Shown here: piece by piece, positions 34,912-43,854 of the stretch
How the letters are laid out: each line of letters starts with the position of its first letter
How positions within the stretch are numbered: the stretch's first letter is position 1
NCBI RefSeq assembly: GCF_017875735.1
Contig: NZ_JAGGMZ010000001.1
Coordinates: forward strand, 2,046,001-2,110,000
Origin: Arthrobacter sp. CAN_C5
GTDB lineage: Bacteria > Actinomycetota > Actinomycetes > Actinomycetales > Micrococcaceae
Reading direction: 5' to 3'
Length of the DNA: 64,000 nucleotides
The notes under the pieces: model-generated
Seen by the model: only the letters and a program-made list of their open reading frames with translations
What the model was told of the DNA's origin: nothing
Database searches by the model: none
Program-made: the position numbers and the translations under genes

Positions 34912-35343
34912 GTGACAGTTGTAGCCCAGATCGCCCCTTTGCAGGGAACCCCGCCCGGGCAGCTCACCGAGGTCAGCCCGGTCTCCGTTCCGGCCGGTTT
35001 CCCGTCGCCCGCCCAGGACTATTACGACGGCGGGATCGACCTCAACAAGCACCTCATTAAGGACACCACGTGCACGTTCATCGTGCGAGTCTCCGGGGAC
35101 AGCATGTCCGGTGCCGGCATCAACGACGGGGACGAACTGATCGTCGACCGCTCCCTCACTCCCCTCCACGGCTCGGTGGTGGTGGCGATCCTCGACGGCG
35201 AACTGACGATCAAGCGGTTGCACCTCGGTGCCGCCGGCATCATTCTCAAAGCCGACAACCGGGACTACCCCGACATCACGGTGGCTGAACTCTCCGACCT
35301 CACGGTGTGGGGTGTCGTGACCCGCTGCCTCCACTACGTTTAG
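34912..35343 (+). CDS. umuD: UmuD-like self-cleaving mutasome subunit (S24)
   Basis: 143 residues from GTG 34912, after [26 protein letters not shown] contains the cleavage site A28-G29, in the position of Cys-Gly in E. coli UmuD. The serine-lysine dyad is S64 ([11 protein letters not shown]) and K101 (GELTIKRL), 37 residues apart as in E. coli UmuD. RecA-stimulated autocleavage yields UmuD', which activates UmuC. It sits behind a LexA box and is followed after 8 bp by umuC. Confidence 0.92.
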   Translation: MTVVAQIAPLQGTPPGQLTEVSPVSVPAGFPSPAQDYYDGGIDLNKHLIKDTTCTFIVRVSGDSMSGAGINDGDELIVDRSLTPLHGSVVVAILDGELTIKRLHLGAAGIILKADNRDYPDITVAELSDLTVWGVVTRCLHYV

Positions 35344-35351
35344 GCACCACC

Positions 35352-36695
35352 ATGGGTGAACGTCCCACGCGTGCCACCCCGGGCCACCACCCCTCGGCCG
35401 CGGCGGCGGGACGGACCGGGACATCCCGGATAGCGCTGGTGGATGTCAATAGCTTCTACGTCAGCTGCGAGCGGGTCTTCGATCCCCGGCTGGCGGGCGT
35501 TCCCGTCGTCGTCCTGTCCAACAACGACGGCTGCGTGGTGGCACGCTCCAACGAGGCGAAGGCGCTGGGCATCCCCCTTGGTGAGCCCTGGTTCAAGATC
35601 GCGGCGCAGGCACCCGGGTGGGGGATGATCCAGCGGTCCAGCAACTACGAGCTGTACGGCGACCTGAGCGCCCGGGCGATGGAGCTGATGGGACGTTTTG
35701 CCGCGTGGCAGGAGGTGTATTCGATCGATGAGTCGTTCCTGGGACTGACGGGGTCACCGCGGGCGTTGCAGGAGCAGGGGACAGCCATCCGGACGGCGAT
35801 GGCCCTGCATACGGGCCTTCCGGTGTGCGTCGGGATTGCCCCCACCAAGACGCTCGCCAAGTTCGCCAACCGGGTGGCGAAACAGAACCCCGCAATGGGT
35901 GGGGTGTGCAACCTGGACCTCATGCCCGACGCCCATATCGACCACATCATGTCCCGGGTACCGGTGACCGGCATCTGGGGGATCGCGGGGAGGCTCGGGA
36001 AGCGGCTCAACGCGATCGGGGTCTTCACGATCGCCGACCTTCGCGCCGCGGATCCGGTGCTGATGCGGCGCAAGTTTTCGGTGCTGATGCAGCGGACCAT
36101 TCTGGAGTTGCGCGGGATCCCCTGCATCGAGCTGGAAACGGAGCGCGCGGACAAACGGCAGATGATCTTCTCGCGGTCCTTCTCGACGCCGGTCACCACG
36201 CTCGAGGGCATGCAGCAGGTGATGAGCCTCTATGCCCAGTCAGCCGCCATCCGCCTGTCCCGGGCGAACCAGCTGGCCAAGAGCCTGACGGTCTTCGCGG
36301 GGACATCGCCGTTCCACCACACCGCCTCCTCCTTTCCCTCCGTGGCGCTCCGGCTGGCCGCTCCGACAGCCGATCCGGTGCTACTGACCCGCGCCGCCGT
36401 CGGTGCCCTTGACGGGCAGTTGGTCGAGGGCGTGCCCTATGCGCGGGCCGGCGTGATGCTCACCGACCTCTCCCCCGCCGGCTACCAGCCGCAGTTCGAT
36501 ACGTTCGTGTCGGTGCACGAGCGACGCAACATCGGGGCACTGCTGGGCCAGGTAACCGACCGGTATGGGGCCACCAGCATTGGACTGGGACGGGCCGGCA
36601 TCAGCGCCCCGTCCGACTGGACGATGAGCCGCCGCTATTCCTCCCCCCGGTACACCACGGAATGGGACGAACTCGCCATTGTCAGGGCGGGTTAG
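35352..36695 (+). CDS. umuC: UmuC-like Y-family DNA polymerase V catalytic subunit
   Basis: 447 residues from ATG 35352. The finger/palm motifs are [17 protein letters not shown] near 28-44 with the catalytic Asp, and [10 protein letters not shown] near 125-134. [30 protein letters not shown] (helix-hairpin-helix) and a C-terminal little-finger domain follow. It performs error-prone translesion synthesis with UmuD'. Full-length umuDC is less common in actinobacteria than imuAB-dnaE2, so acquisition is possible. The stop lies in a 14-bp tandem duplication. Confidence 0.92.
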   Translation: MGERPTRATPGHHPSAAAAGRTGTSRIALVDVNSFYVSCERVFDPRLAGVPVVVLSNNDGCVVARSNEAKALGIPLGEPWFKIAAQAPGWGMIQRSSNYELYGDLSARAMELMGRFAAWQEVYSIDESFLGLTGSPRALQEQGTAIRTAMALHTGLPVCVGIAPTKTLAKFANRVAKQNPAMGGVCNLDLMPDAHIDHIMSRVPVTGIWGIAGRLGKRLNAIGVFTIADLRAADPVLMRRKFSVLMQRTILELRGIPCIELETERADKRQMIFSRSFSTPVTTLEGMQQVMSLYAQSAAIRLSRANQLAKSLTVFAGTSPFHHTASSFPSVALRLAAPTADPVLLTRAAVGALDGQLVEGVPYARAGVMLTDLSPAGYQPQFDTFVSVHERRNIGALLGQVTDRYGATSIGLGRAGISAPSDWTMSRRYSSPRYTTEWDELAIVRAG

Positions 36696-36714
36696 GTAAA
36701 GCGGGCTAGGTAAA
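36687..36714 (+). repeat. 14-bp tandem duplication spanning the umuC stop codon
   Basis: GCGGGTTAGGTAAA (36687-36700) is followed directly by GCGGGCTAGGTAAA (36701-36714). The first copy holds the umuC TAG; the second places a TAG in another frame. Confidence 0.85.
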
Positions 36715-36790
36715 GCCAAAGCCCCCGGACAGCGCGGTTCAGTGTCCGCCGATCACCTCGCGGCAGACCTGCTGTTCCCCGGCGCGGCGC

Positions 36791-37480
36791 TTAGCGAGCG
36801 ACCGCCGCGAGCGTTCCCTGACTCGTCAGCTCAAGCTCCGTCTCACACCGCGATGCCTCGTCCTGGCTGTGGGTCACCATCACCACGAACTTGTCCGCCA
36901 GACCCCGGCGCAGATCGGTCAGCAGTTCGCGGGCGGCCGCAGGGTCCAGGTGCGCGGTGGGTTCGTCGAGCAGCACGACGTCGGCCTGGGTCAGCAGGGC
37001 GCGGCCGACGGCGAGGCGCTGCATCTGCCCACCGGACAGCCAGGTTCCACCCGGGCCGACCTGCGTGTCCAGCCCTGCAGGCAGCGTCCTGACGAAGTCC
37101 CCCAATCCGGAACGGTCCAGGGCCGCATAAAGGTCGGCGTCGGAGGGTGACGCCGTCGAATCCCGCGCCAGGGCCAGATTGGCCCGGACGCTGGACTGGA
37201 ACAGGTGCGCCTCCTGCGGGCACCACGCGATCCGCGGCGCACAGGCCCCGCCCGGCTCTCCACTGCCGGTCGGTTCACCATTGCCGGTCGGTTCACCATT
37301 GCTGGTCGGTTCACCATTGCTGGTCGGTTCACCATTGCTGGTCGGTTCACCATTGATGAGGTAGCTGCCGGCACTGAGCGGCAAAAACCCAAGGAGCACT
37401 CCCAGCAGCGTCGATTTTCCGCTGCCGGAGGGTCCCGTCACCGCCAGCCATTCACCTCGCTGCAGGTCCAGCGACACGCC
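36791..37480 (-). pseudogene. cydC: CydC ATPase domain, shifted out of frame from cydDC
   Basis: This is the C-terminal nucleotide-binding domain of the CydDC fusion, in the frame one base off from the upstream part. It has Walker A GPSGSGKSTLLG, Q-loop PQEAHLFQSS, signature WLSGGQMQRLAVGRALL and Walker B VVLLDEPTAHLD. One C too many in the CCC at 37479-37481 separates it from the rest. Five copies of an 18-bp repeat insert about 30 residues of GEPTSN-type sequence between Walker A and the Q-loop. Without the extra base the fusion would be 1146 residues. Confidence 0.8.
37268..37357 (-). repeat. 18-bp minisatellite inside the CydC ATPase domain
   Basis: Five head-to-tail copies of GGTCGGTTCACCATTGCT (plus-strand reading) span 37268-37357, with a degenerate partial copy before them. 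They encode NGEPTS repeats in frame with the ATPase domain. The three central copies are identical or nearly so, which implies recent slippage. Confidence 0.95.
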
Positions 37481-40232
37481 CAGCGAAGGCGGGGATCGAC
37501 CGGTCCGGATAGGTGTAGGAGGCATCGCGAAGCTCGAGGGAATCGACCGGTGTCGCGGCCGTCCGCTCGGCCCGGATCTCGGTGGACCCCAGATCGGGCA
37601 CCACCCGGTCACCGACCGCCCGCCACGCACCGACCTGGTGCACAGCCGTGTTGACCGCGACGAACGGCTCAATCAGGGCCAACTGCATGAGCACGACGAC
37701 GGCGGCCACGGCCGGGTCCACCCCCGCGGCGGAGCCCACCATGGCCAGGGCGCCCAGCGAACAGGCGAGCACGGTCAACCCGTTGGCCAGCCCCTGCGCC
37801 CAGGCGCTTCGGTCAAGCCTGGCCGAGAGTGCCGCCTCCAATCTGGCGACGTCGGCGCGCAGCAGCCCGTCTGCGGCGTTGGCGCTAAGGTCCGGTGCGG
37901 CGGCGAACATCCGCGAGGTGGTGTCGAGAATTTCAGCCTTGAGTCCCACCGCGGCGCGGCGCGATGAACGGTCGGCGGCTAGGACCAGGGCAGGCGCCGC
38001 CACCAGGCAGAGGGCGAGGAGCACCAACTGCCAGTGCACACCCGCGGGAAGCAGCAGGGCGGTGGTGATGGCTGCGGCCAGAGCGGTGAGGACACCGACC
38101 AGCGGCGCGAAGATCGCCCGCGGCGACAGGTCCCGCAGCTCGTCGACGTCGCCGACCAGCTGTTCAAGGACCTTGCCGCCGCGTCCGAGTTTCCGCCACG
38201 CGGCAGGACGCTCCAGCAGCCCATTCCACAGCCGCAGCCGCAGCCTGTTGGTGCTTTCGAAAATGGCGTCATGAAGGCGGAGGCGCTCGCAGTAGCGCAG
38301 CACCGAGCGCCCAATCCCGAAAAAACGTACTCCCACAATGGCGGTCAGGAGGAAAAGAATCGGGATCTGTTCGGACGCGCGCACGATCATCCACCCCGAG
38401 GTGGCGGTCAGCGCCACGGCGAACAGGGTGGCGCCGGTACCGAAGAGCAGGGCGGAGACAAACCGTGGGCGCCACGGTTGGACCATGGCAACGCTGCGGG
38501 CCAGGGCAACCTTCCCGGTCCGGGCCGGCGGCCACGTGCCGGGTCGACGGCGCTGGACAGCAGCGCTGGCCGGCAGCGCGGCGATCGCCGGGGTCTCCGG
38601 TGGGGGGCCGCCGTCGTCCTGTCCTGCCGATTCGCCCGCGACCGCGATCACCTGGTCGGCCAGCGACACGGTCGCCGGGTTATGGGCAACCAGTAGGACT
38701 GTGGTGCGCCCGCGCAGTGCCGCCAGCGCGGTCTCCACGGTCCGGGCGGCGCGGGCATCCAGATGGGAGGTGGGCTCATCCGCCAGCAGCAACGCGACGT
38801 CGGCGTGCTCAACCCGGGCGAGCGCCCGCGCTACCGCCACCCGGCGAAGCTCGCCCGGACTCAGGTCGCCGCTCCCGGCGTCCAGCAGATCCAGGGCGTC
38901 GAGGTGGGTGAGAGCGCGCACCGCTGCATTCCGCTGTTCGCCCGGACCGGCCAGCCCGGAGTAGAGACCAATTTCTTCGGCAACAGTGGGCATGGTGAGG
39001 ACCGGGTGTTGCGGAATCCACGCGATCTGCGACCGGGTAATCCCCGTGATGGTGCCGGATACCCGCACACCTGCCCCGTGACCGCGAAGCCCGGCGAGCA
39101 CTTCCAGCACCGATGTTTTCCCTGTTCCACTGGGTCCGGTGAGGGCGGTGATGGTTCCGCGGGGCAGCGTGAGGTTGAGCCCGTCCACCACCGTTCCCAC
39201 ACGGCGCTCATAGCCGATGGTGAGATCCCTGACCGTGATTGTCGAACGTTGCGTCTGTGGGTCGGTCGAGGGCAGCAGGCTGCGGATGGGCGGGGCGTCG
39301 ATAACCCGGCGGGATCGTTCCAGCGCGTCGACCCCGTCCTCGCTCGCATGATGAGCAGCACCAAGGTCCCGGAGCGGAGCGAAGCACTCGGGAGCAAGAA
39401 TGATCGCGAGGAGTCCGATCTCGAGGCTCAGGTCTCCCCCGATGAGCCGGACGCCAATCACCACGGCCACCAGCGCAACCGAGATGGTGGCAATAAGTTC
39501 CAGGGCAAGGGAGGAAAGGAACGCGACCCTCAGCGTTTCCATGGTCCGGGTCCGGTACTGCCCGGCGACCTCGCGGAGTGCCCTGGTCTGGCTGCCCGCC
39601 CGGCCCAGCCCCACCAGCACGGGCAGTCCGCGGGACAGCTCGAGGAGGTTGTCGGAAAGCCGGTTCAGCGAAGCCGAGGCCTCCCCTACCTTATCCTCCG
39701 TGTGCTGCCCGATCAGGATCATGAAGATGGGCACCAGGGGGACGGTCACCACGATGATGGCGGCACTGAGCCAGTCCGCGGCAAGAATACGCGCACCGAT
39801 CAGCAGAGGGACTACTGCGCAGGTGACCACTGCGGGCAGGTATTTGGTGTAGTAGTTGTCGAGTCCGTCGAGCCCCCGCGTGACCAGGACGCTCAGGGCG
39901 CCGGTCCCGGCGTCGGCCGAGGTACCGCTGTCGTTCATCACGCGGGTGGCAATCGCGGTGCGCAGCTCCTCTTTCGATCCCGCAGCGGCCCGCTGCGCCA
40001 CCGTTTCCTGCCACCAGGTCGCTAACGCGCGGAGGACCGCTCCGGCGACCCCCTGCATCAGGACGGCGGGGAAATCGACGCCCAGGGTGTTCCCGGAAAC
40101 AGCGAGCGAGGCGACGCCGGTTGCCACCGCCTGGGCGATCAGGACCAGGCCCGCCGCTTTCAGTGCGGCGAGCAGGCCGAGGAGGTAGAGCGCACGTTTA
40201 CCGGCGGCACCCACCGGCAGCGTTGGCCTCAT
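37452..40232 (-). CDS. cydD: CydDC fusion ABC exporter, frameshifted near its 3' end
   Basis: 926 residues from ATG 40232 to a premature TGA. CydD part: membrane helices about 10-290, then an ATPase with GPSGTGKTSVLE, LSPGELRRVAVARAL and LLLADEPTSHLD. CydC part: membrane region about 620-880, then only the first strand of its ATPase (LELRDASYTYPDRSIPAFAG) before the frame is lost. The ATG overlaps the cydB stop (ATGA). CydDC exports thiols such as glutathione or cysteine and is needed for assembly of cytochrome bd. Losing the second ATPase would abolish function unless the extra base is a sequencing error. Confidence 0.9.
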   Translation of the reverse strand: MRPTLPVGAAGKRALYLLGLLAALKAAGLVLIAQAVATGVASLAVSGNTLGVDFPAVLMQGVAGAVLRALATWWQETVAQRAAAGSKEELRTAIATRVMNDSGTSADAGTGALSVLVTRGLDGLDNYYTKYLPAVVTCAVVPLLIGARILAADWLSAAIIVVTVPLVPIFMILIGQHTEDKVGEASASLNRLSDNLLELSRGLPVLVGLGRAGSQTRALREVAGQYRTRTMETLRVAFLSSLALELIATISVALVAVVIGVRLIGGDLSLEIGLLAIILAPECFAPLRDLGAAHHASEDGVDALERSRRVIDAPPIRSLLPSTDPQTQRSTITVRDLTIGYERRVGTVVDGLNLTLPRGTITALTGPSGTGKTSVLEVLAGLRGHGAGVRVSGTITGITRSQIAWIPQHPVLTMPTVAEEIGLYSGLAGPGEQRNAAVRALTHLDALDLLDAGSGDLSPGELRRVAVARALARVEHADVALLLADEPTSHLDARAARTVETALAALRGRTTVLLVAHNPATVSLADQVIAVAGESAGQDDGGPPPETPAIAALPASAAVQRRRPGTWPPARTGKVALARSVAMVQPWRPRFVSALLFGTGATLFAVALTATSGWMIVRASEQIPILFLLTAIVGVRFFGIGRSVLRYCERLRLHDAIFESTNRLRLRLWNGLLERPAAWRKLGRGGKVLEQLVGDVDELRDLSPRAIFAPLVGVLTALAAAITTALLLPAGVHWQLVLLALCLVAAPALVLAADRSSRRAAVGLKAEILDTTSRMFAAAPDLSANAADGLLRADVARLEAALSARLDRSAWAQGLANGLTVLACSLGALAMVGSAAGVDPAVAAVVVLMQLALIEPFVAVNTAVHQVGAWRAVGDRVVPDLGSTEIRAERTAATPVDSLELRDASYTYPDRSIPAFAGRVAGPAAR

Positions 40233-41248
40233 TGGGCTGTCACGGCGTGGGCGGGCGGGATGTGGCTCCGGCTGACCCGTTTGCGGAAGACCCAGTAGGT
40301 CCACCCCTGATAGACCAGCACACCCGGCAGTCCCACCAGCGCGACGACGCTCATCACGGACAGGGTGTACCCGGAGGAGGAGGCGTTGGCGACCGTCAGG
40401 TCGAACGCCGCGTCGAGCGTTGAGGGGAGGACCACGGGGAACGCGGCGGTGAAGATGGTGGTGGTTCCCGCGGCAAGGAACGCCGCCATTCCGATGAAGC
40501 TCCACCCGTCGCGGCGCCGGCGGGCCATGACCCAGGCAAAGGCCGCGCCCCCGACGGCGAGCATCAGCGTCAGCCAGGTGATGCCCTTGCCACCCGAGGA
40601 GTGCACCACTATTGCCCAGACGGCCATCGGCAGCAGCCCCCAGGGCATCCACCGGAGGAATTGCCGCCGTGCACGGGCACGGATCTCGCCGTCGGTCTTG
40701 AGCACCAGGAATCCCAGGGCATGGACGAGGCTGAACAGCACTACGGCTGAGCCGCCGAGGACAGCGTAGCCGTTGAACCAGGCGAAGGCCCCGCCCACCC
40801 GGTCACCGTTGTCGTTGATGGGCAGGCCCGTCGTCGTCAGCGCCAGGGCCGCTCCGATGCCGAAGGCCGATACCAGCGATCCGAGCGCGATGGCCCAGTC
40901 CCACCGGGTGCGCCACGCGTCGTTGTTGCCTTTCCCCCGGTACTCGAAGCCCACGGCACGGAAGATCAACCCCATCAGGACGAGCAGCAGGGGCAGGTAG
41001 AGGGCGGAGAACAGTGACGCGTACCAGAGGGGGAAGGCAGCAAAGGTGGCCGCACCGGCCGTGATCAGCCAGACCTCGTTGCCGTCCCAGACCGGCCCGA
41101 CGGTGTTGAGCAGTACCCGCCGGTCCTGGTCGGTGCGGGCGAAGAGTTTCATCAGCATGCCAACACCCAGATCGAAGCCCTCCAGCAGGAGGTACCCGGT
41201 CCAGAGGTACGCGATGATGACGAACCATAGGGTGGGGAGGAATTCCAT
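40229..41248 (-). CDS. cydB: Cytochrome bd oxidase subunit II
   Basis: 339 residues with about eight or nine membrane helices. The N-terminus carries LEGFDLGVGML near 23-33 and GPVWDGNEVWLITAG near 51-65, both diagnostic of CydB. It pairs with CydA in quinol oxidation at low oxygen. It lies 86 bp downstream of cydA and overlaps cydDC by four bases, so the order is cydA-cydB-cydDC. Confidence 0.96.
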   Translation of the reverse strand: MEFLPTLWFVIIAYLWTGYLLLEGFDLGVGMLMKLFARTDQDRRVLLNTVGPVWDGNEVWLITAGAATFAAFPLWYASLFSALYLPLLLVLMGLIFRAVGFEYRGKGNNDAWRTRWDWAIALGSLVSAFGIGAALALTTTGLPINDNGDRVGGAFAWFNGYAVLGGSAVVLFSLVHALGFLVLKTDGEIRARARRQFLRWMPWGLLPMAVWAIVVHSSGGKGITWLTLMLAVGGAAFAWVMARRRRDGWSFIGMAAFLAAGTTTIFTAAFPVVLPSTLDAAFDLTVANASSSGYTLSVMSVVALVGLPGVLVYQGWTYWVFRKRVSRSHIPPAHAVTAQ

Positions 41249-41334
41249 CTCAGGTCTCCAGTCGATCGATCAGGACCACCGCGTGCGCGGCGGGAAGCAC
41301 GGGGGCAGTGGACACTTCGGTGGCGGACACCGGG

Positions 41335-42930
41335 CTAGTACGCGAATGCCAGCACGTCGCCGTCGCCCTTTTTCCGGGAGGGGTCGCCCCCGGAAGTGTC
41401 GTCGTCGGGGTCGTCATGCTGCGGCAGGAGCTCGGGCATGGCCGAGGGCACGCCCCCTCGCACGTACTTGACGAGCAGCTTGACCTCGACGACCAGCAAG
41501 ACGCTGTACACGACCGTGAAGGCGATGAGGGAGATGGCAAGCTCCGCGGCGGAGACGCCGGGCGACACGGCGGCGGCAGTGAACATGAACACGTTGTCGA
41601 TGCCGCTGGGGTCGGGGTTGGGGGCCACCACAAACGGCTGCCGGCCCATCTCGGTAAAGATCCAGCCAGCGGCGTTGGCACCGAAGGGGGCAAGGATCCC
41701 CAGGACCGCGAGCTGCATGATCCGTTTGGATTCCGGGACCGTCCCCCTGCGGGTCAGGAACAGGGCAACCGCCGCCGCGAATGCTGCCACCGCTCCGAAG
41801 GTGATCATCATCCGGAAACCCCAGTAGGTCACTTCCATGACGGGCACATAGTCGATTTCCATGCCGGCGCGTTCCCCGTACATCGGATCATCGGGGAGGT
41901 GGGTTCCGTACTGTTCCTGGTACTGCGGCACCAGGGAATTGACGCCCTGGACCTCCGTGGCGAAATCCCCGTTGGCCATGAAGGAGAGCATGCCGGGGAC
42001 CTCGATGACCGCCACGATGTCATCACAGTTCTGGGAGCCGAGGTTGCCGACCGACAGCACGGAGAATCCGGTTCCGTCGTGGCAGGCCGCTTCTGCCGCG
42101 GCCATCTTCATCGGCTGCTGTTCGAACATCAGTTTGGCCTGCAGGTCGCCGGTGACGGCGACGCCGGCGAACGACACGACGGCGACGACGGCGCCGATCC
42201 GCAGTGAGCGGAGCCAGACCTGGTGGTCGGCGGCGTCCCGGCCCGTGCTCTCGACGCTGCCCACGGTGACCCTGCCATCGGGTCCGACGGTGTCGATGCC
42301 GTCGCGGCGGCGCTTCCACAGGTGGTACCAGCTGATGCCGAGCAGGAACCCGCCGGCCACCGAAAACGCACCCAGGATGGTGTGCGGGAATGCGACCAGC
42401 AGGGTGTTGTTGGTCAGGACCGCCCAGATGTCCACGAGGACCGGACGTCCGTCCACCATTTCCACTCCTACCGGGTGCTGCATCCAGGAGTTGGCGGCGA
42501 GGATGAAGTAGGCCGAGAGGATCGACGCGGTGCTGGCACCCCAGATGGTGGCCAGGTGCAGGTTTTTGGGGAGGCGGTCCCAGCCGAAGATCCAGAGCCC
42601 CAGGAAGACTGACTCAACGAAGAATGCGAGCAGCGCCTCCATCGCCAGTGGGGCACCGAAGACGTCGCCGACGAACCGCGAATACTCGCTCCACGCCATG
42701 CCGAACTGGAATTCCTGCACCAGCCCGGTGGCTACCCCCATGATGAAGTTGATGAGGAACAGCTTTCCCCAGAACTTGGTCATTCTCAGGTACTGCGCCT
42801 TGCCGGTGCGGACCCACATGGTTTGCATGATGGCCACCAGCAACCCCAACCCGATGGTGAGGGGCACCATCAGAAAGTGGTACACGGTGGTGATACCGAA
42901 TTGCCATCGGGCAAGCTCCAGGGCTTCCAT
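41335..42930 (-). CDS. cydA: Cytochrome bd oxidase subunit I
   Basis: 531 residues from ATG 42930, preceded by AAAGGAAG. A frame continues upstream to 43113 but crosses the operator and has no CydA similarity. The heme ligand His18 sits in MEALELARWQFGITTVYHFL. GWDRLPKNLHLATIWGAS and NSWMQHPVGVEM (quinol side) follow. A Q-loop-like periplasmic segment spans about 230-330. It has about nine membrane helices and reduces O2 to water with quinol. Two 17-bp palindromes upstream suggest repressor control. Confidence 0.97.
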   Translation of the reverse strand: MEALELARWQFGITTVYHFLMVPLTIGLGLLVAIMQTMWVRTGKAQYLRMTKFWGKLFLINFIMGVATGLVQEFQFGMAWSEYSRFVGDVFGAPLAMEALLAFFVESVFLGLWIFGWDRLPKNLHLATIWGASTASILSAYFILAANSWMQHPVGVEMVDGRPVLVDIWAVLTNNTLLVAFPHTILGAFSVAGGFLLGISWYHLWKRRRDGIDTVGPDGRVTVGSVESTGRDAADHQVWLRSLRIGAVVAVVSFAGVAVTGDLQAKLMFEQQPMKMAAAEAACHDGTGFSVLSVGNLGSQNCDDIVAVIEVPGMLSFMANGDFATEVQGVNSLVPQYQEQYGTHLPDDPMYGERAGMEIDYVPVMEVTYWGFRMMITFGAVAAFAAAVALFLTRRGTVPESKRIMQLAVLGILAPFGANAAGWIFTEMGRQPFVVAPNPDPSGIDNVFMFTAAAVSPGVSAAELAISLIAFTVVYSVLLVVEVKLLVKYVRGGVPSAMPELLPQHDDPDDDTSGGDPSRKKGDGDVLAFAY

Positions 42931-43004
42931 ACGACTTCCTTTGAACCTTTCAGGGCGGACGCCCTCCGATCCAGGGTTTCCACACAGAGGTCCACTATTG
43001 TGGT

Positions 43005-43046
43005 TTCTACGCTGCGTAGAAAAGCTGACTTCTACACAGTGTAGAA
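43005..43046. promoter_or_regulatory. Twin 17-bp palindromic operators between cydA and the two-component system
   Basis: TTCTACGC-T-GCGTAGAA (43005-43021) and TTCTACAC-A-GTGTAGAA (43030-43046) are perfect palindromes with one central base. Their centres are 25 bp apart. The inner TACA...TGTA resembles BlaI/CopY-type sites, but the regulator is not identifiable here. Positioned 75 and 100 bp before cydA, they probably overlap its promoter. Confidence 0.8.
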
Positions 43047-43157
43047 CAGCTGGTTGACCGTCGCGAAACCGGCGGGCAATCCCGCGTCCGAGAGCTTCAC
43101 AGGTTCTCCACATGTCATCCCAACCGTGTCCAGATTCGCGCTTGTAGGCTCAGGACC

Positions 43158-43852
43158 ATGACAAACGGCAGCGGACCAGCCCACACAGTGTTGATCGTCG
43201 AAGATGATCCGACCATCAACCAGGCGCTCGCCGACCGGCTGGCGGCCGAAGGGTTCAGGACCGTCAGCGCCTTCGACGGGCCGGGGGCCCTCACCGCGTA
43301 CACCGAGCATGATCCGCAGCTGGTCATTCTCGACGTTATGCTTCCGGGCTACGACGGACTCGAGGTGTGCCGACGGATCCAGGCCCTTCGGCCCATCCCC
43401 GTCCTGATGCTCACCGCGAAGGTCGAGGAGACCGACCTGTTGATCGGCCTGGGCGTCGGCGCCGACGACTACGTGCTCAAGCCGTTCCGCATGCGGGAGG
43501 TGGTCGCCCGGGTCCGGGCCCTCCTGAGGCGGGTTGACCGGGCTGCCCAGTTGGCCGTCGTCAGGGATCCGAAGGTGACGGTCGGTGACCTGGTCCTGCA
43601 CCGCGACACCCGGAGAGTGCAGCTCGCCGCCGTGGACATCCATCTCACCCCCTCGAGTTCGACCTCCTCGCGATGCTCGCCGAGCAGGTGGGGACCGTCC
43701 GGACCCGGGAAGCCCTCATGACCGAGGTCTGGGGCTGGGCGGACGCCCGCGGCACCCGCACCCTCGACAGCCATGTGAAATCCCTGCGCGCCAAGGTGGG
43801 GGCCACCCGGGTCCGCACCGTGCACGGCGTCGGCTACGCGTTGGAGCAGTGA
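43158..43852 (+). pseudogene. OmpR-family response regulator with a one-base frameshift
   Basis: The first 163 codons are in frame. They form a receiver domain with E15-D16-D17 (VEDD), phosphoacceptor D59 (LVILDVMLPG) and K109 (LKPF), then the start of a winged helix (VQLAAVDIHLTP). After CCCCC at about 43648 the frame is lost. The other frame continues the winged helix perfectly: LEFDLLAMLAEQVGTVRTRE, then DSHVKSLRAKVG, ending VHGVGYALEQ at 43852. Adding one base restores 231 residues. It is either a disabled regulator or a homopolymer sequencing error. The kinase starts 3 bases downstream. Confidence 0.85.
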
Positions 43853-43854
43853 CG

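Noticed and set aside
40233-40652. N-terminal extension of cydDC
   Set aside because: It lies inside cydB in another frame; ATG 40232 overlaps the cydB stop as expected.
42931-43113. N-terminal extension of cydA
   Set aside because: It crosses the twin palindromes and the promoter region and has no CydA similarity.
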